Positions 24,686 through 33,973 are shown, counted from the stretch's first letter. The stretch: 64,000 nt of DNA from Paenibacillus woosongensis (GCF_009725165.1 NZ_WNZW01000001.1:620001-684000), one strand, 5' to 3'. A program made the numbers and translations. Notes: a model not told the origin generated them from the sequence alone.

Positions 24686-25384
24686 CTACCTGGTATGCGC
24701 CGTTTCAACCTCATCGGGATGATAGTTTCGAGCGATATACAGGAATGGAGTACCTGCAGCCGTAAGAATAAATTTGATGACATAAGTGGTGAGCAAAATT
24801 TCCGTCCAAATAGGCAGGCTGTATTGCCCGGCAAAAGCGATGGTGCAGAAAATCAGCGTATCGACAAACGAGCTGACCATCGTGCTGAAATTGTTGCGAA
24901 TCCACAGCTGGCCCCGGCTCGGATAGAACTTCCTGATCCATGCAAACAGACGGACATCCAGAAATTGACTGATGAAGTAGGCCGTCAGGCTTGCGAGCGC
25001 AAGCCGCGGCATCCAGCCGAATATGCTCTGTAGCGATTCTTGAGCAAAGTCCCCGGGTTGAGGGGTAAAGACCAGAGCCATCTGCATCAGGACGGTCGTC
25101 ATAATCAAAGTAAAGAAACCGAACCACACCGCTTTTTTGGCTTCGCCACGGCCGTATTTTTCATTGAGCAAATCGCTCGTCAGATAGAGGCTGACATACA
25201 TCGTATTGCCGAGGGTCATCACGATCCCGAACATTTCGATCGTTTTTACCACTTGAATATTGGCGATGACCGTAGCTACTCCGATCCACGCATAAAGGCC
25301 TTTTTTACCGAACCATCGATAGCAAATCAAGAAGAACGTAAAGTTCACGAGCATGAACAGAACGCCCCATCCGAAATTGAACAT
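24686..25384 (-). CDS. YhhQ/VUT-family queuosine precursor transporter
   Basis: 232 residues, about six membrane helices. YVSLYLTSDLLNEKYGRGEA, the charged loop VFTPQPGD and SSFVDTLIFCTIAFAGQY are family (COG1738, PF02592) features. YhhQ of E. coli imports preQ0/preQ1, and the family has been shown to salvage queuosine precursors. A queCDEF operon lies 4.6 kb away, so this strain can apparently both make and import. I saw no preQ1 riboswitch in the 150 nt upstream. GGGAGG precedes the ATG. Confidence 0.9.
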   Translation of the reverse strand: MFNFGWGVLFMLVNFTFFLICYRWFGKKGLYAWIGVATVIANIQVVKTIEMFGIVMTLGNTMYVSLYLTSDLLNEKYGRGEAKKAVWFGFFTLIMTTVLMQMALVFTPQPGDFAQESLQSIFGWMPRLALASLTAYFISQFLDVRLFAWIRKFYPSRGQLWIRNNFSTMVSSFVDTLIFCTIAFAGQYSLPIWTEILLTTYVIKFILTAAGTPFLYIARNYHPDEVETAHTR

Positions 25385-25605
25385 ATGACTTCCTCCCTAT
25401 GTTTATGTCGCTTAATTGAAAAATCAGTGAAAATTTTATGAAAGAAGATAGAAATCATTAAAATCCCTATTTTCAAATGGGAGAACTTGCTATATTATAT
25501 GTCTAATAAACCAATGGTTAATATTTCGCTTGGGTGAATGGAAGGAGACCAATAGCAATAGCGACCAACCAACACGGTTTAAATAGATTAGGAGGACTTC
25601 TTGTC

Positions 25606-27294
25606 ATGCTCGGAATTAAGCATTCTATCAGCCGTAAATTCATGACAACCTTTGCCGTCGTCATTGTATTGTCTTCGCTTTTATTCAGTATTAGCTTTTA
25701 TTACGTATCCATGGGCATTATCAATAATAACGTCTTGCCCCAGTTCGATAAAGTTCTACATACGAGTACGCAGGATATATACCGCAGACTCGATACTACC
25801 ATGTCCCTCCAGCTGCTTAAGGGCGGAGAAAATAACCGGTTCGGCGTGGAGGCTTACTTAACAAAGAGCGCAGAGGATTTTCAACTAGATACGGTTTATC
25901 TCATTCATCTGCATGATGAGCAGGCTACCGTCATTGCGGCGAGCACTGGCTCTGCCGTACAAGCCTCCGAAGCGATCGCCGTTCAAAATGCGATGAAGCA
26001 GGCGTCCGCAGGCAAACTGGCCATTAGCGACCTGTATTCGGACAAGTTCGGCTACCATAAGACGGCTTATATCCAAGTTCCGGGCAGCGAGCTAATGCTA
26101 GCTGTTGGTATGGATGCAACCTTCGTCAAGGAGAAGCAATCGGAGATCTTCTGGATCTGCTTCGGCATTACCGCCCTCATTATCATTGTCGGATCTGCCG
26201 CAGCCTTTTGGATCAGTAAACGGATTACACGGCCGTTAAAGAGCCTGACTCAGGTGACCGAGGCCATGGCCCGCGGTGATTTGCGCCAATCGATTCAGGT
26301 TCAGGGCCACGACGAGCTGGCCCAGCTCGCGCTAAGCTTCCGTACGATGACAGAACAGTTGAAAGGAATGATTTCGAGCGTACACCATACGTCCCAGGCT
26401 GTCGTTAACACTTCGGATCGCTTGCTGAGCTCGGCGCAAACCTTCGAGCAATTGATTTACAGCTCCGATAAAGCGGCACAGCAAGTAGAAGCAGGGAGCA
26501 CGACGCTCGCCTCGACTGCAGCTGAGAATGCGCGGGCCATGGAGGAAATCTCCAAAGGCATTCAATATATCGCGTCCTCCTCGGCCGACATCACCGAAAA
26601 AATCGGCGAAGCCTCGCAGAAGGCAATCACAGGCAATGAACTGGCGCACGGCGCAGTCGACGGCATGCTCCTCGTTGAAGTAGCCGCGGCCGAATCGATG
26701 AACCTTATTTCCCTGATGAACGAGCGCTCCGAAGCGATTGCCCAAATCGTTGGAACGGTAAAAGAAATCAGCAAACAGATCAACATCCTGGCGCTCAATG
26801 CCGCCATCGAGTCGGCCCGCGCCGGCGAACAAGGCAAGGGCTTCGCGGTCGTAGCCGAAGAAATACGCAAGCTTGCCGAGCAATCTCGCATCGCTACCGA
26901 TGAAATTGGCGATTATCTCCTCGCCATCCAGGAGGAGTCCGGCAACTCGGTTCGTGCCATGCAGCGTGTCAGCGAGGAAATCCAGTCCGGGACGTCCCGC
27001 GTCAAAAACGCGGAAGAAGCCTTTTCCCATCTGACAGAATGGATTCAATCGATAAACTTGACCATTCAATCGATCTCCTCTTCGACCCAGCAGGTTTCGG
27101 CCAGCGCGGAAGAGGTCACCGTCTCTGTAGAAGACGCTGCCAACATCACAGCTAAATCGCTCGAGATGATCGAGGAAATTGCCGGCAACTCTACAACACA
27201 GGCGGAGGAAATTAAGGATCATGCCAACACCGTGCGCAACCTGCATGAAGGCGCACTCTCCCTGCGGGAATCCGTTAGCAAATTTATCATCTGA
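25606..27294 (+). CDS. Methyl-accepting chemotaxis protein
   Basis: 562 residues from the ATG at 25606, which has AGGAGG at 10 nt; the frame extends 24 codons further without a site. First membrane helix at about 12-35 ([19 protein letters not shown]), an extracellular sensor of about 145 residues with a Cache-like look, second helix at about 180-205, then a HAMP domain ([20 protein letters not shown]). The signalling hairpin tip is [20 protein letters not shown] followed by [20 protein letters not shown]. It should form part of the polar CheA/CheW array. The ligand is unknown. No che genes are adjacent. Confidence 0.93.
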   Translation: MLGIKHSISRKFMTTFAVVIVLSSLLFSISFYYVSMGIINNNVLPQFDKVLHTSTQDIYRRLDTTMSLQLLKGGENNRFGVEAYLTKSAEDFQLDTVYLIHLHDEQATVIAASTGSAVQASEAIAVQNAMKQASAGKLAISDLYSDKFGYHKTAYIQVPGSELMLAVGMDATFVKEKQSEIFWICFGITALIIIVGSAAAFWISKRITRPLKSLTQVTEAMARGDLRQSIQVQGHDELAQLALSFRTMTEQLKGMISSVHHTSQAVVNTSDRLLSSAQTFEQLIYSSDKAAQQVEAGSTTLASTAAENARAMEEISKGIQYIASSSADITEKIGEASQKAITGNELAHGAVDGMLLVEVAAAESMNLISLMNERSEAIAQIVGTVKEISKQINILALNAAIESARAGEQGKGFAVVAEEIRKLAEQSRIATDEIGDYLLAIQEESGNSVRAMQRVSEEIQSGTSRVKNAEEAFSHLTEWIQSINLTIQSISSSTQQVSASAEEVTVSVEDAANITAKSLEMIEEIAGNSTTQAEEIKDHANTVRNLHEGALSLRESVSKFII

Positions 27295-27325
27295 TAAATG
27301 GATAGAAATTATTTACTGCCTCAGC

Positions 27326-27362
27326 AAAGCCGTGATACTCAAGGTACCACGGCTTTGTTGTT
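27326..27362. terminator. Bidirectional terminator between the chemoreceptor and cobS
   Basis: AAAGCCGTG and CACGGCTTT form a perfect stem around a 13-nt loop. T-rich runs follow on the plus strand (TTGTTGTTTTT). Confidence 0.8.
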
Positions 27363-27363
27363 T

Positions 27364-28326
27364 TTACCCCAGACAAATCACCGCTGCTAGCAGTACCGCT
27401 GCCTCAATGCCTTCGTTCAGAGCGCCGTACACATCTCCAGTTAATCCGCCTAGCCGCTTGCTGATCCTGCTCGCAGCCAGCGTGCCTGCGAGCCAAGAGA
27501 TGCAAGGCGCGACACAGTATAACAGCATAAGAGAGCCTGGATCATTACCCTGTTCCAGTGAGGTTATTGCTGTTAATCCTGCGGCGGATAGCAGCAGGGC
27601 GGCAGCCGTGGAAACAGCAATACTGCCCGTCTTCAGCCCGCGAAAATTGCCCGCAAGACCTTCACCCTGCCGGGCCGTCGGCCATGCTTGCATAGCATAG
27701 GTCATGAACCAGCGGCTCCATATTGCTGCTGTCAGAAGCGCTGCACCCACCTGGGCATAGCCGTAGCCGATTAGCGTGTAGAGGAGAGACATTTTCAGCA
27801 GAAGCAGCAGCACGCAAGCGATGACTCCCATGGCGCCGACCCGGCTGTCCTTCATAATTTCCAGCATTCTCTCCCTGCTCCGGTAGCTGAGCAGCGCATC
27901 CGCTGCATCCATCCAGCCGTCGAGATGCAGCCCCCCGGTCAGCCAGATCCATAATGCGAGGATGAGCACCGCAGCCGGCATCGGCGGGAGCACCCAAGCA
28001 ATACCTACAGCAGCCAGACCGAGCGCAGCACCTATAGCGAAGCCGACTAGCGGATAGTATTTGGCGCTGCGCCGCAGCACCCCCGGCGTAAAATTCACCT
28101 CAACCGGAACAGGAAACCGCGACAAAAATTGAAACGCCGCCGCCAGCGGCCAATCCTTGCCGGTATCCTTAATAGAACTGGCATCGGGTAAGCCCGGACT
28201 GTTGGTGCTGTTAGTGATGATGGGGTTGTTAACGCTATCGGTGCTGGATACGCTGTTATTGTTGTTTGCGCTGAGCATGCGGGGATCGTCCACAACGTTT
28301 CTTTCGCTATCGTTGCTTCTGCTCAT
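27364..28326 (-). CDS. cobS: Adenosylcobinamide-GDP ribazoletransferase (cobalamin synthase)
   Basis: 320 residues. It joins AdoCbi-GDP with alpha-ribazole (phosphate) at the membrane, the last step of the nucleotide loop. AAAFQFLSRFPVPVEVNF begins the family domain, and GLHLDGWMDAADALLSYRSR plus MKDSRVGAMGV are catalytic-region motifs. Six or so membrane helices follow. Before the domain lies an N-terminal extension of about 58 residues, rich in Asn, Ser, Thr and Asp (SANNNNSVSSTDSVNN and similar), not seen in typical 250-residue homologues. The start is fixed by an ATGA overlap with cobU. Last gene of cobTUS. Confidence 0.94.
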   Translation of the reverse strand: MSRSNDSERNVVDDPRMLSANNNNSVSSTDSVNNPIITNSTNSPGLPDASSIKDTGKDWPLAAAFQFLSRFPVPVEVNFTPGVLRRSAKYYPLVGFAIGAALGLAAVGIAWVLPPMPAAVLILALWIWLTGGLHLDGWMDAADALLSYRSRERMLEIMKDSRVGAMGVIACVLLLLLKMSLLYTLIGYGYAQVGAALLTAAIWSRWFMTYAMQAWPTARQGEGLAGNFRGLKTGSIAVSTAAALLLSAAGLTAITSLEQGNDPGSLMLLYCVAPCISWLAGTLAASRISKRLGGLTGDVYGALNEGIEAAVLLAAVICLG

Positions 28327-28913
28327 AGCTTATATTCCCTGCTTTTCAGCTCGATTGGAATTCCCGCTGTAACAAGAAATACCTGATCAGCTATAGCGGC
28401 TACACGCCGGTTCAAAATCCCCGCCAAATCGCGGTACTGCCTGCCCAGCGGATACGCGGGAACAATCCCGCTCCCCACCTCGTTAGTTACAATTACAAGC
28501 ATGCCCCTGTAACCTGCGATTGCCTCAAGAAGACGATCGATTTCCTGCATCATCCCGGATTCGGCATCAACCTGTTCGCCAACAGCCAGCAGCATATTGG
28601 ACAGCCATAGCGTTAGGCAATCGATCAGTACGGCAGGAGAGGTTTCGTCTTCAGTTTCTGCGTTCGCATCTTCACGCTGACCGCTTCCCAGTTCAAAGAG
28701 TAAATTACTTAGCTGAAGCGGCTCCTCAATCGTCCTCCACGTATAACCTGCCGATGCCCGATCCTCGCGATGCAGAGCAATTCTCTGCTCCATCTCTTCG
28801 TCGAAAGCCTGTGCCGTGGCGACATAGTATGACTTGGATGCGTGCTTCATACACCAGCGTTCGGCAAAGCTGCTTTTCCCGCTCCGGGCGCCGCCAGTCA
28901 CCATAACGATCAC
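28323..28913 (-). CDS. cobU: Adenosylcobinamide kinase / adenosylcobinamide-phosphate guanylyltransferase
   Basis: 196 residues. A bifunctional enzyme that phosphorylates AdoCbi and then adds GMP. The P-loop VTGGARSGKSSFAERW is at the N-terminus, the YVATAQAFDEEM strand carries the nucleoside-binding motif, and EVGSGIVPAYPLGRQYRDL is the conserved GMP-linked region with the family Glu-Val-Gly. A central stretch (GSGQREDANAETEDETS) is a variable insertion. Both ends overlap neighbours by 4 nt (cobT before, cobS after), so the three are translated as a unit. Confidence 0.95.
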   Translation of the reverse strand: MIVMVTGGARSGKSSFAERWCMKHASKSYYVATAQAFDEEMEQRIALHREDRASAGYTWRTIEEPLQLSNLLFELGSGQREDANAETEDETSPAVLIDCLTLWLSNMLLAVGEQVDAESGMMQEIDRLLEAIAGYRGMLVIVTNEVGSGIVPAYPLGRQYRDLAGILNRRVAAIADQVFLVTAGIPIELKSREYKL

Positions 28914-29989
28914 TTCGCATCCTCCTCGGCAGCCGGTTCACCCGCAGAGATTCCCGCGCTTTCGAAAGTAGCCATTTCCTTCATGATCCGGCAAGCTCCG
29001 TCAATCAGATGCAAAGCAAGCGCACCGCCCGTTCCTTCACCGAGCCGCATATTCAGCTCCAGCATCGGGGAAAGTCCGAGCTCGCGCAGCACCTGAATAT
29101 GCCCCGGCTCCTGCGAGTGGTGGGAAGCCACCATATAACCCGCCGTCTCCGCGCATAGTCTTTGAGCGACTAAAGCTGCAACGCTCGAAATAAATCCATC
29201 GATAACGACCGGGCATCGATGGGCGGCTGCGCCAAGTATGACCCCGGTCAATCCGGCAATCTCCAGTCCGCCCACCTTGGAAAGCACATCGAGCGGATCA
29301 TTGGCGTCCGGCTGATTTACCGCAATGGCCCGTTCTACTACGGATGCTTTATGCTCTAGCTTGCGTTCGTCAATTCCGGTGCCGCGGCCGACGCATTCGG
29401 CTGGAGCAATGCCCGTAAGCACACTCATGATAGCGGCGCTAGCCGTTGTGTTGCCAATGCCCATTTCACCGGTGACGAACAATGTTGTGCCTTTATTCAC
29501 AGCTTCCTTCACGACAGCAACCCCGGCCAAAATAGCCGCTTCTGCTTCCGCACGGCTCATCGCCGGTCCAAGGGCCATATTGCCCGTTCCCATCCTCACC
29601 TTCCGCTCCAACAGGTCAGGATGACTCAGCTCTGCATTCACGCCGATATCGATACACAACACTTCCGCTGAAGCCTGACGGGCAAATACATTAATCGCTG
29701 CTCCGCCAGCCAGAAAATTCAACACCATTTGCGGGGTAACCTCAGCCGGAAAAGCGCTAATCCCTTCCTCGCATACCCCGTGATCCGCAGCCATCACAAT
29801 GATCGCGCGCTGCGGGAAGCTTGGTTTAACCTGCCCGGTTATACCGGCAAGCTGAACCGCCAGCTCCTCCAGCTTGCCAAGACTGCCCGGCGGCTTGGTC
29901 AATCGATCCAGGTGCTCTACCGCTGACTCTGCCGCTTTCTTTTGCAGCGGCGCAATTAATCCAATGACGTCCGAAATGGAATAGCTCAT
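28910..29989 (-). CDS. cobT: Nicotinate-nucleotide:dimethylbenzimidazole phosphoribosyltransferase
   Basis: 359 residues. It makes alpha-ribazole phosphate from NaMN and 5,6-dimethylbenzimidazole or a related base. LTKPPGSLGKLEELAVQLAG is the N-terminal signature, VMAADHGVCEEGISAFP the next, and GEMGIGNTTASAAI a P-loop-like stretch. The catalytic Glu is in LNMRLGEGTGGALAL. It ends in an acidic tail. GAGGG lies upstream of the ATG. First gene of cobTUS; the 600 bp before it is repeat-rich and shows no cobalamin riboswitch. Confidence 0.95.
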   Translation of the reverse strand: MSYSISDVIGLIAPLQKKAAESAVEHLDRLTKPPGSLGKLEELAVQLAGITGQVKPSFPQRAIIVMAADHGVCEEGISAFPAEVTPQMVLNFLAGGAAINVFARQASAEVLCIDIGVNAELSHPDLLERKVRMGTGNMALGPAMSRAEAEAAILAGVAVVKEAVNKGTTLFVTGEMGIGNTTASAAIMSVLTGIAPAECVGRGTGIDERKLEHKASVVERAIAVNQPDANDPLDVLSKVGGLEIAGLTGVILGAAAHRCPVVIDGFISSVAALVAQRLCAETAGYMVASHHSQEPGHIQVLRELGLSPMLELNMRLGEGTGGALALHLIDGACRIMKEMATFESAGISAGEPAAEEDAK

Positions 29990-30126
29990 TCATCAGCCCT
30001 CTTCTCTAAATTAATCTACAATATGTCGACAAATGTACGGTTACTTTTGCTTAGGGACACAGAAGGCGCTACAAACTCGCTGGTTGCTGGCGCGTTGGTT
30101 GGCAAGTTCGTTGGTTGCAAGTTCGC

Positions 30127-30310
30127 TAACGGACACTGAAGGCGCTATTTGACCTGTTTGCGTTGTTTTCAGCGACCTAACGGACTTAGAAGACCTTATT
30201 GGCACCAGATCTGTGCAAAAAGCCATGATTGGTGCATAATAGCGGAACCACGGTCCGTTAGCTACCCGTAAACCGAAGTTTTCGGGAAATAGCGGAACCT
30301 GTGTCCGTTA
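30127..30310. repeat. Nested inverted-repeat element, copy 1 (184 bp)
   Basis: The outer arms begin TAACGGACAC (30127) and end GTGTCCGTTA (30310); each is a 24-nt arm with imperfect pairing and contains a GCGCTATTT/AAATAGCG block. Inner arms CTAACGGAC (30177-30185) and GTCCGTTAG (30253-30261) pair perfectly. The same four blocks at the same spacing recur at 57287-57469. Transcribed, it would fold into a long two-tier hairpin. No coding capacity is seen. Confidence 0.8.
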
Positions 30311-30400
30311 CGCGGCATGTGGAGTTGCAACACTACTAACCAGGGCACCAACGAGCCTAAGTTGCTGCAAACTCGCTGCTCGCTGCTTGCTGGCTCGCTT

Positions 30401-30475
30401 GCGGACACAAGAGGCTCTATTTGACCTATTTGAGTAGTTTTCAGCGACCTAACAGACTTAGGAGACAGCACTGGA
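30401..30475. repeat. Left-half copy of the nested inverted-repeat element
   Basis: GCGGACACAAGAGGCTCTAT and the following bases through AGCGACCTAACAGACTTAGG are a close direct repeat of 30127-30195. The right half is absent, so this unit lost its palindromic partner. Confidence 0.7.
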
Positions 30476-30536
30476 ACTGGTACGGTTGCAGTAAAGGGAC
30501 GGATACTGGTACAGTTTCAGGTACACACACTCACAC

Positions 30537-30588
30537 TTCATACCTCATACCTCATACCTCGTACATCATGCCTAATGCCTCATGCCTA
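30537..30588. repeat. Short tandem repeat of CATACCT-like units
   Basis: CATACCT occurs three times in a row, followed by variants CGTACAT, CATGCCT, AATGCCT and CATGCCT. It looks like a slippage-derived microsatellite just downstream of the btuD stop. Confidence 0.7.
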
Positions 30589-30601
30589 GATTTCTCCCGA
30601 C

Positions 30602-31387
30602 TCACGTCCCCTTTTCACTACGCAGCAGCAGTTGGGGCACGCCGCGATCCGGATGCATGACCGAATAAGCATCCATTTCAAACAGCGACTTCACTATTTC
30701 CGGGGTAATAATTTCGTTTGGCGTTCCCATGGCAACGATTTTGCCATCCCGCAAAGCAAGCAGCTTGTCGCAATACAAGGCTGCCAAATTCAAATCATGC
30801 ATCACGGCAACGACCGTTAAATGTTCGGCCCGCTGCCAGCTCGAGACCAGTTCCATGAACTGCATCTGGTAGCGGATGTCGAGGTAGGTCGTCGGCTCAT
30901 CCAGCAGCACAAGCTCCGGCTGCTGCGCCATCACTTTGCCGAGGGCCACCCGCTGTCTTTGCCCGCCGCTAAGCACATGCAGCGGCTTGTTCTCCAGCCC
31001 TTGCAAATCCAGACGGCTTACAATTTCATTGAGCAAAACCTCGGCACCGTTTCCTTCTTCCTTCCCACGCCAATTTTGAAAAGGGAATCTTCCCATTTCC
31101 AGAACCTGGCGCACCGGAAAAGCCATCGGCGGCAAGCCGTCCTGCTGAAGCACGGCGAGTCTCCTTGACAGCGCCTTGCGCCCATATGCTGTGAGAGGCC
31201 TGCCGTCCAGCGTTACCTCCCCCGCCTCAGGATTCTCTACGCCTGACAGCACGTTCAGCAGCGTCGTCTTGCCGCTGCCGTTCGGCCCGATAATTCCCCA
31301 AAAATCGCCCCGCTGCACCTGCCAGTCAATCCCTTTCAGCACCGTTTGGCGTCCGTAGGATTTCTCTACCCCTTGTACTTCGATCAT
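30602..31387 (-). CDS. btuD: Cobalamin/corrinoid ABC transporter ATP-binding protein
   Basis: 261 residues. Walker A IIGPNGSGKTTLLNVLSG, signature LSGGQRQRVALGKVMA, Walker B LVLLDEPTTYLDIRYQ and H-loop VMHDLNLAA are all intact. The family serves siderophore, haem and cobalamin importers (FecE/BtuD). The cobalamin riboswitch ahead of the operon and the salvage genes on either side assign corrinoid. Its ATG overlaps the btuC stop by 4 nt. Last gene of btuFCD. Confidence 0.93.
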   Translation of the reverse strand: MIEVQGVEKSYGRQTVLKGIDWQVQRGDFWGIIGPNGSGKTTLLNVLSGVENPEAGEVTLDGRPLTAYGRKALSRRLAVLQQDGLPPMAFPVRQVLEMGRFPFQNWRGKEEGNGAEVLLNEIVSRLDLQGLENKPLHVLSGGQRQRVALGKVMAQQPELVLLDEPTTYLDIRYQMQFMELVSSWQRAEHLTVVAVMHDLNLAALYCDKLLALRDGKIVAMGTPNEIITPEIVKSLFEMDAYSVMHPDRGVPQLLLRSEKGT

Positions 31388-32430
31388 TGCAATTCCTCCA
31401 TTCTCCGCTTCTTATTGCGGTACAGCAGATAAGCAAAGAACGGAGCGCCGACGAAGGCCGTGACCACGCCCAAAGGGATCTCTGTTGGGGCCAATACCGT
31501 CCGGGCGGCCAAATCGCTCCACATCATGAATATCCCTCCGCCAAGCGCGGAGAGTGGAATAATCAACCGATAATCCGGTCCCGTTATCAGCCGTATCATA
31601 TGGGGAATAACCAAGCCGACGAAACCGATGACCCCAGACACGGATACAGCCGCCGCACTCATTAACGTCGCCACAAGCAAAACCAAGACCTTCGTGCGAT
31701 CAACATTCAATCCGGAATGGGATGCCTGACGCTCACCAAGCGCGAGCAGATTTAAGCTGCGGGCCTGGCTCCACAGAAACAGCAGCCCAATGACCAAATA
31801 CGGGAAAAGGATGATCGTATACGACCATCCGCGCAAGCTGAGACTTCCCATCGTCCAGTATAGTATTTCGTTCACCGTTTTTTTCGACATGGCCGTCAAA
31901 AAAGAAACGATCGCACCGAGAAAAGACTGCATGACCACGCCCGACAAAATAAGGCTTTCGATCGGAATTTTCCCGTTTTCCCTGGCCAGCCACATTACGA
32001 CAAGCAGTGTGCTTGCCCCTGTTATAAACGCAATGACCGGCAGCGTAAACACGCCGATTAAAGAGAACTGCCAACCAAAGAAAATCAGCGTAGCCGCACC
32101 GACCGCCGCGCCCGAGGAAACGCCCAAGGTAAACGGGTCTGCCAGCGGATTGCGCAGCACGCCCTGAAATGCGGCCCCCGCCACCGCTAACGAAGCGCCG
32201 ACCAGCATGCCGAGCAGTACGCGCGGAAGCCGTACCTGCATGACGATCTGCTCTGCCGAGACGTCCCAGTCCGGCGTAATCATACTGCCGATCCATGGCA
32301 GGCGGTGAAGCAAAATGCCGATAATCTGGCCGGTCGGCAGAAAAACGGAACCAACGCCGATGCAGACCAGCAGCGTAACAGCCAGAAGTGCCAAACCCGC
32401 CGTTCCGTATCCCGCCAATTTATTCATCAT
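31384..32430 (-). CDS. btuC: Cobalamin/corrinoid ABC transporter permease (FecCD family)
   Basis: 348 residues, about ten membrane helices. MQVRLPRVLLGMLVGASLAV, GAAFQGVLRNPLADPFTLGV, SSGAAVGAA and SGVIGFVGLVIPHMIRLITG are the standard FecCD motifs, the last containing the coupling region for the ATPase. It ends in a basic cytoplasmic tail. Its ATG overlaps the btuF stop by 4 nt. The substrate assignment rests on the riboswitch and neighbours. Confidence 0.93.
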   Translation of the reverse strand: MMNKLAGYGTAGLALLAVTLLVCIGVGSVFLPTGQIIGILLHRLPWIGSMITPDWDVSAEQIVMQVRLPRVLLGMLVGASLAVAGAAFQGVLRNPLADPFTLGVSSGAAVGAATLIFFGWQFSLIGVFTLPVIAFITGASTLLVVMWLARENGKIPIESLILSGVVMQSFLGAIVSFLTAMSKKTVNEILYWTMGSLSLRGWSYTIILFPYLVIGLLFLWSQARSLNLLALGERQASHSGLNVDRTKVLVLLVATLMSAAAVSVSGVIGFVGLVIPHMIRLITGPDYRLIIPLSALGGGIFMMWSDLAARTVLAPTEIPLGVVTAFVGAPFFAYLLYRNKKRRMEELQ

Positions 32431-33440
32431 TGCTGGATCAATTCCGGATAAATGGCCCGTGCCATTTCAATCAATCCCTGGGTCACGCGCGGTCCAGGAC
32501 GGCTGAGCAGGTTATCATCCAGGCCGATGACACGGTCTTCTTTTACGGCCGTAATTTGATCCCAGCCACCACGCGCTTTAATCATATCTCCAATCGTCTT
32601 ATTGTTCTCGTCGACGACATTTTTCGCAAACAGAATAACGTCCGGGTTCGCCTTAATAATGTTCTCTTCATTGATTTCATTCCAGCCTTCCAGATCGGAA
32701 GCTACGTTTTCTCCCCCAGCCAGCGTAATCAGCTCGTCCATGAACACGCCTTTCCCAACGGTCCAGCCTGGCGAAAACTCGATGTAGACTTTCTTTTTCT
32801 GATCCGGAGTCAAGGACTTAACGGCATCCAAAACCATATCGCGTTCTTTCTCCATTTGGGCGACAACTTCCTCGGCTTCTTTCTGCCGGTCGGTAATTTC
32901 CCCTACAGCTCTAATATTGGCCAGCGTTTCGTCCAGATTGGTCGGATTCGATTGATAAACCTTGATTCCGAGATCGGTAAGGCTTTTTACGGTTGCCGGG
33001 TCGATCAGATTGCCGGCCAGCACCAGTTCCGGCTTGGCAGCGATGACCGCCTCAACGTTGACCTGGAACCCGCCCATACGCGGCTTGTCCTTCACGGCTT
33101 CAGGATAATCATCGACATCGGACACACCTACGATTTGCTCATCCAGCCCGAGCGCAAATAATCCTTCCGTCTCTGATGGAGCCAGCGAAACGATTCTTTG
33201 CGGCGCAGCTTCGAAAGTGAATTCCGCGCCAGTAATGTCCGTCACGGTCAACGGGTAGACTGTGCGCTGCGCATCAGACGCAGAATCCCCCTGCTCCCCC
33301 TGTCCGGTTTGAACGTTCTGTTCCTGCTGAGCTGGAGCATTTCCTGTGTTCGTGCCTGCAGCATCCTTGCCGCAGCCAGCCATCACGACGAGCATGATTG
33401 CTAAAAGCCAAATCCCCCAGAACTTTCTAAATTTGTTCAT
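32427..33440 (-). CDS. btuF: Cobalamin/corrinoid-binding lipoprotein
   Basis: 337 residues. Signal WLLAIMLVVMAGC with lipobox, a Gly/Asn/Gln linker, then a class III binding-protein fold: PQRIVSLAPSETEGLFALGL, VGVSDVDDYPEAV, KPELVLAGNL, and EFSPGWTVGKGVFMDELITL. SLAPSETE is the corrinoid-type motif (BtuF has SLxPxxTE). The rigid helix linking the two lobes is visible at EEVVAQMEKERDMVLDAV. GGAGAG lies before the ATG, about 215 nt after the riboswitch. First gene of btuFCD. Confidence 0.92.
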   Translation of the reverse strand: MNKFRKFWGIWLLAIMLVVMAGCGKDAAGTNTGNAPAQQEQNVQTGQGEQGDSASDAQRTVYPLTVTDITGAEFTFEAAPQRIVSLAPSETEGLFALGLDEQIVGVSDVDDYPEAVKDKPRMGGFQVNVEAVIAAKPELVLAGNLIDPATVKSLTDLGIKVYQSNPTNLDETLANIRAVGEITDRQKEAEEVVAQMEKERDMVLDAVKSLTPDQKKKVYIEFSPGWTVGKGVFMDELITLAGGENVASDLEGWNEINEENIIKANPDVILFAKNVVDENNKTIGDMIKARGGWDQITAVKEDRVIGLDDNLLSRPGPRVTQGLIEMARAIYPELIQQ

Positions 33441-33520
33441 GAAATCTCTCTCTCCTTACAAGGCGTATAGTTTGTACATGAAAAGCCCGTTCTCACTGGA
33501 AATACAGGAAAAAGACAGGA

Positions 33521-33548
33521 AAAAGCCCCATCCGTTCAGGATCGGGCT
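33521..33548 (-). terminator. Terminator of the cobalamin riboswitch
   Basis: On the minus strand AGCCCGATCC and GGATGGGGCT pair around TGAAC and are followed by TTTTCC. It lies between the aptamer (ending near 33658) and btuF, and so is the expression platform or its last part. Confidence 0.8.
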
Positions 33549-33657
33549 ACGTCTACAAGCAAGTCCATGTACGGTACAAGCCACCCAAGTTGTCCGCAGC
33601 ATAGCACTTTTAGCAGAACGTATCCTTTCCTCGAAGGACCGTCTCTTGATTCCCCAT

Positions 33658-33893
33658 AGGCAGGTCTCCTGACTCCAGGTTGCCGATTCGGCTCGCCTTC
33701 CCATCTTCGCGTGTCCCTTTCCTGCAAGTACCTTCAAAGCAAGGCAGAGTGCGGGTTTAACGAATGACAGTGGCATACAATGAGCTTCATCCCTGTTTAC
33801 AGTGGCGGGACCGTGCCGGAATTGCACCGGCTTCCCTATTAACCCGTGGCGGAAGCTTGCGGACAAGCGCCGCCTTGGGACCTACGGTTTTTC
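33658..33893 (-). ncRNA. Cobalamin (AdoCbl) riboswitch
   Basis: Read on the minus strand: GAAGCCGGTGCAATTCCGGC is followed by ACGGTCCCGCCACTGT with the B12 box GCCACTG. Further on come the variable stems, then GGAGTCAGGAGACCTGCC at the 3' end of the conserved core. All are hallmarks of the AdoCbl class. It precedes btuFCD, so high cobalamin should stop transcription at 33521-33548. It also sits downstream of an unrelated methyltransferase gene. Confidence 0.95.
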
Positions 33894-33973
33894 CATATGG
33901 CAATAGGCATTCATACATCTTCGTCTGTATTGGATTATAGGGGAAAACCGCACAGATGACAATCATTCATCCC

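Larger units (their letters stand above)
29990..30601. repeat. 600-bp repeat-rich intergenic region between btuD and cobT
   Basis: It holds one complete nested-palindrome element (30127-30310), a left-half copy (about 30401-30475), a short fragment GGGACACAGAAGGCGCT near 30054, GTTGGTTG-type runs (about 30080-30125), CTCGCTG-type runs (30372-30402), and a run of CATACCT-like units (30537-30588). Short frames occur but none has a ribosome binding site. Confidence 0.75.

Noticed and set aside
25385..25533. preQ1 riboswitch before the YhhQ-like transporter
   Set aside because: I looked for the preQ1-I core and found none; preQ1-II could not be excluded by eye but no clear pattern was seen.
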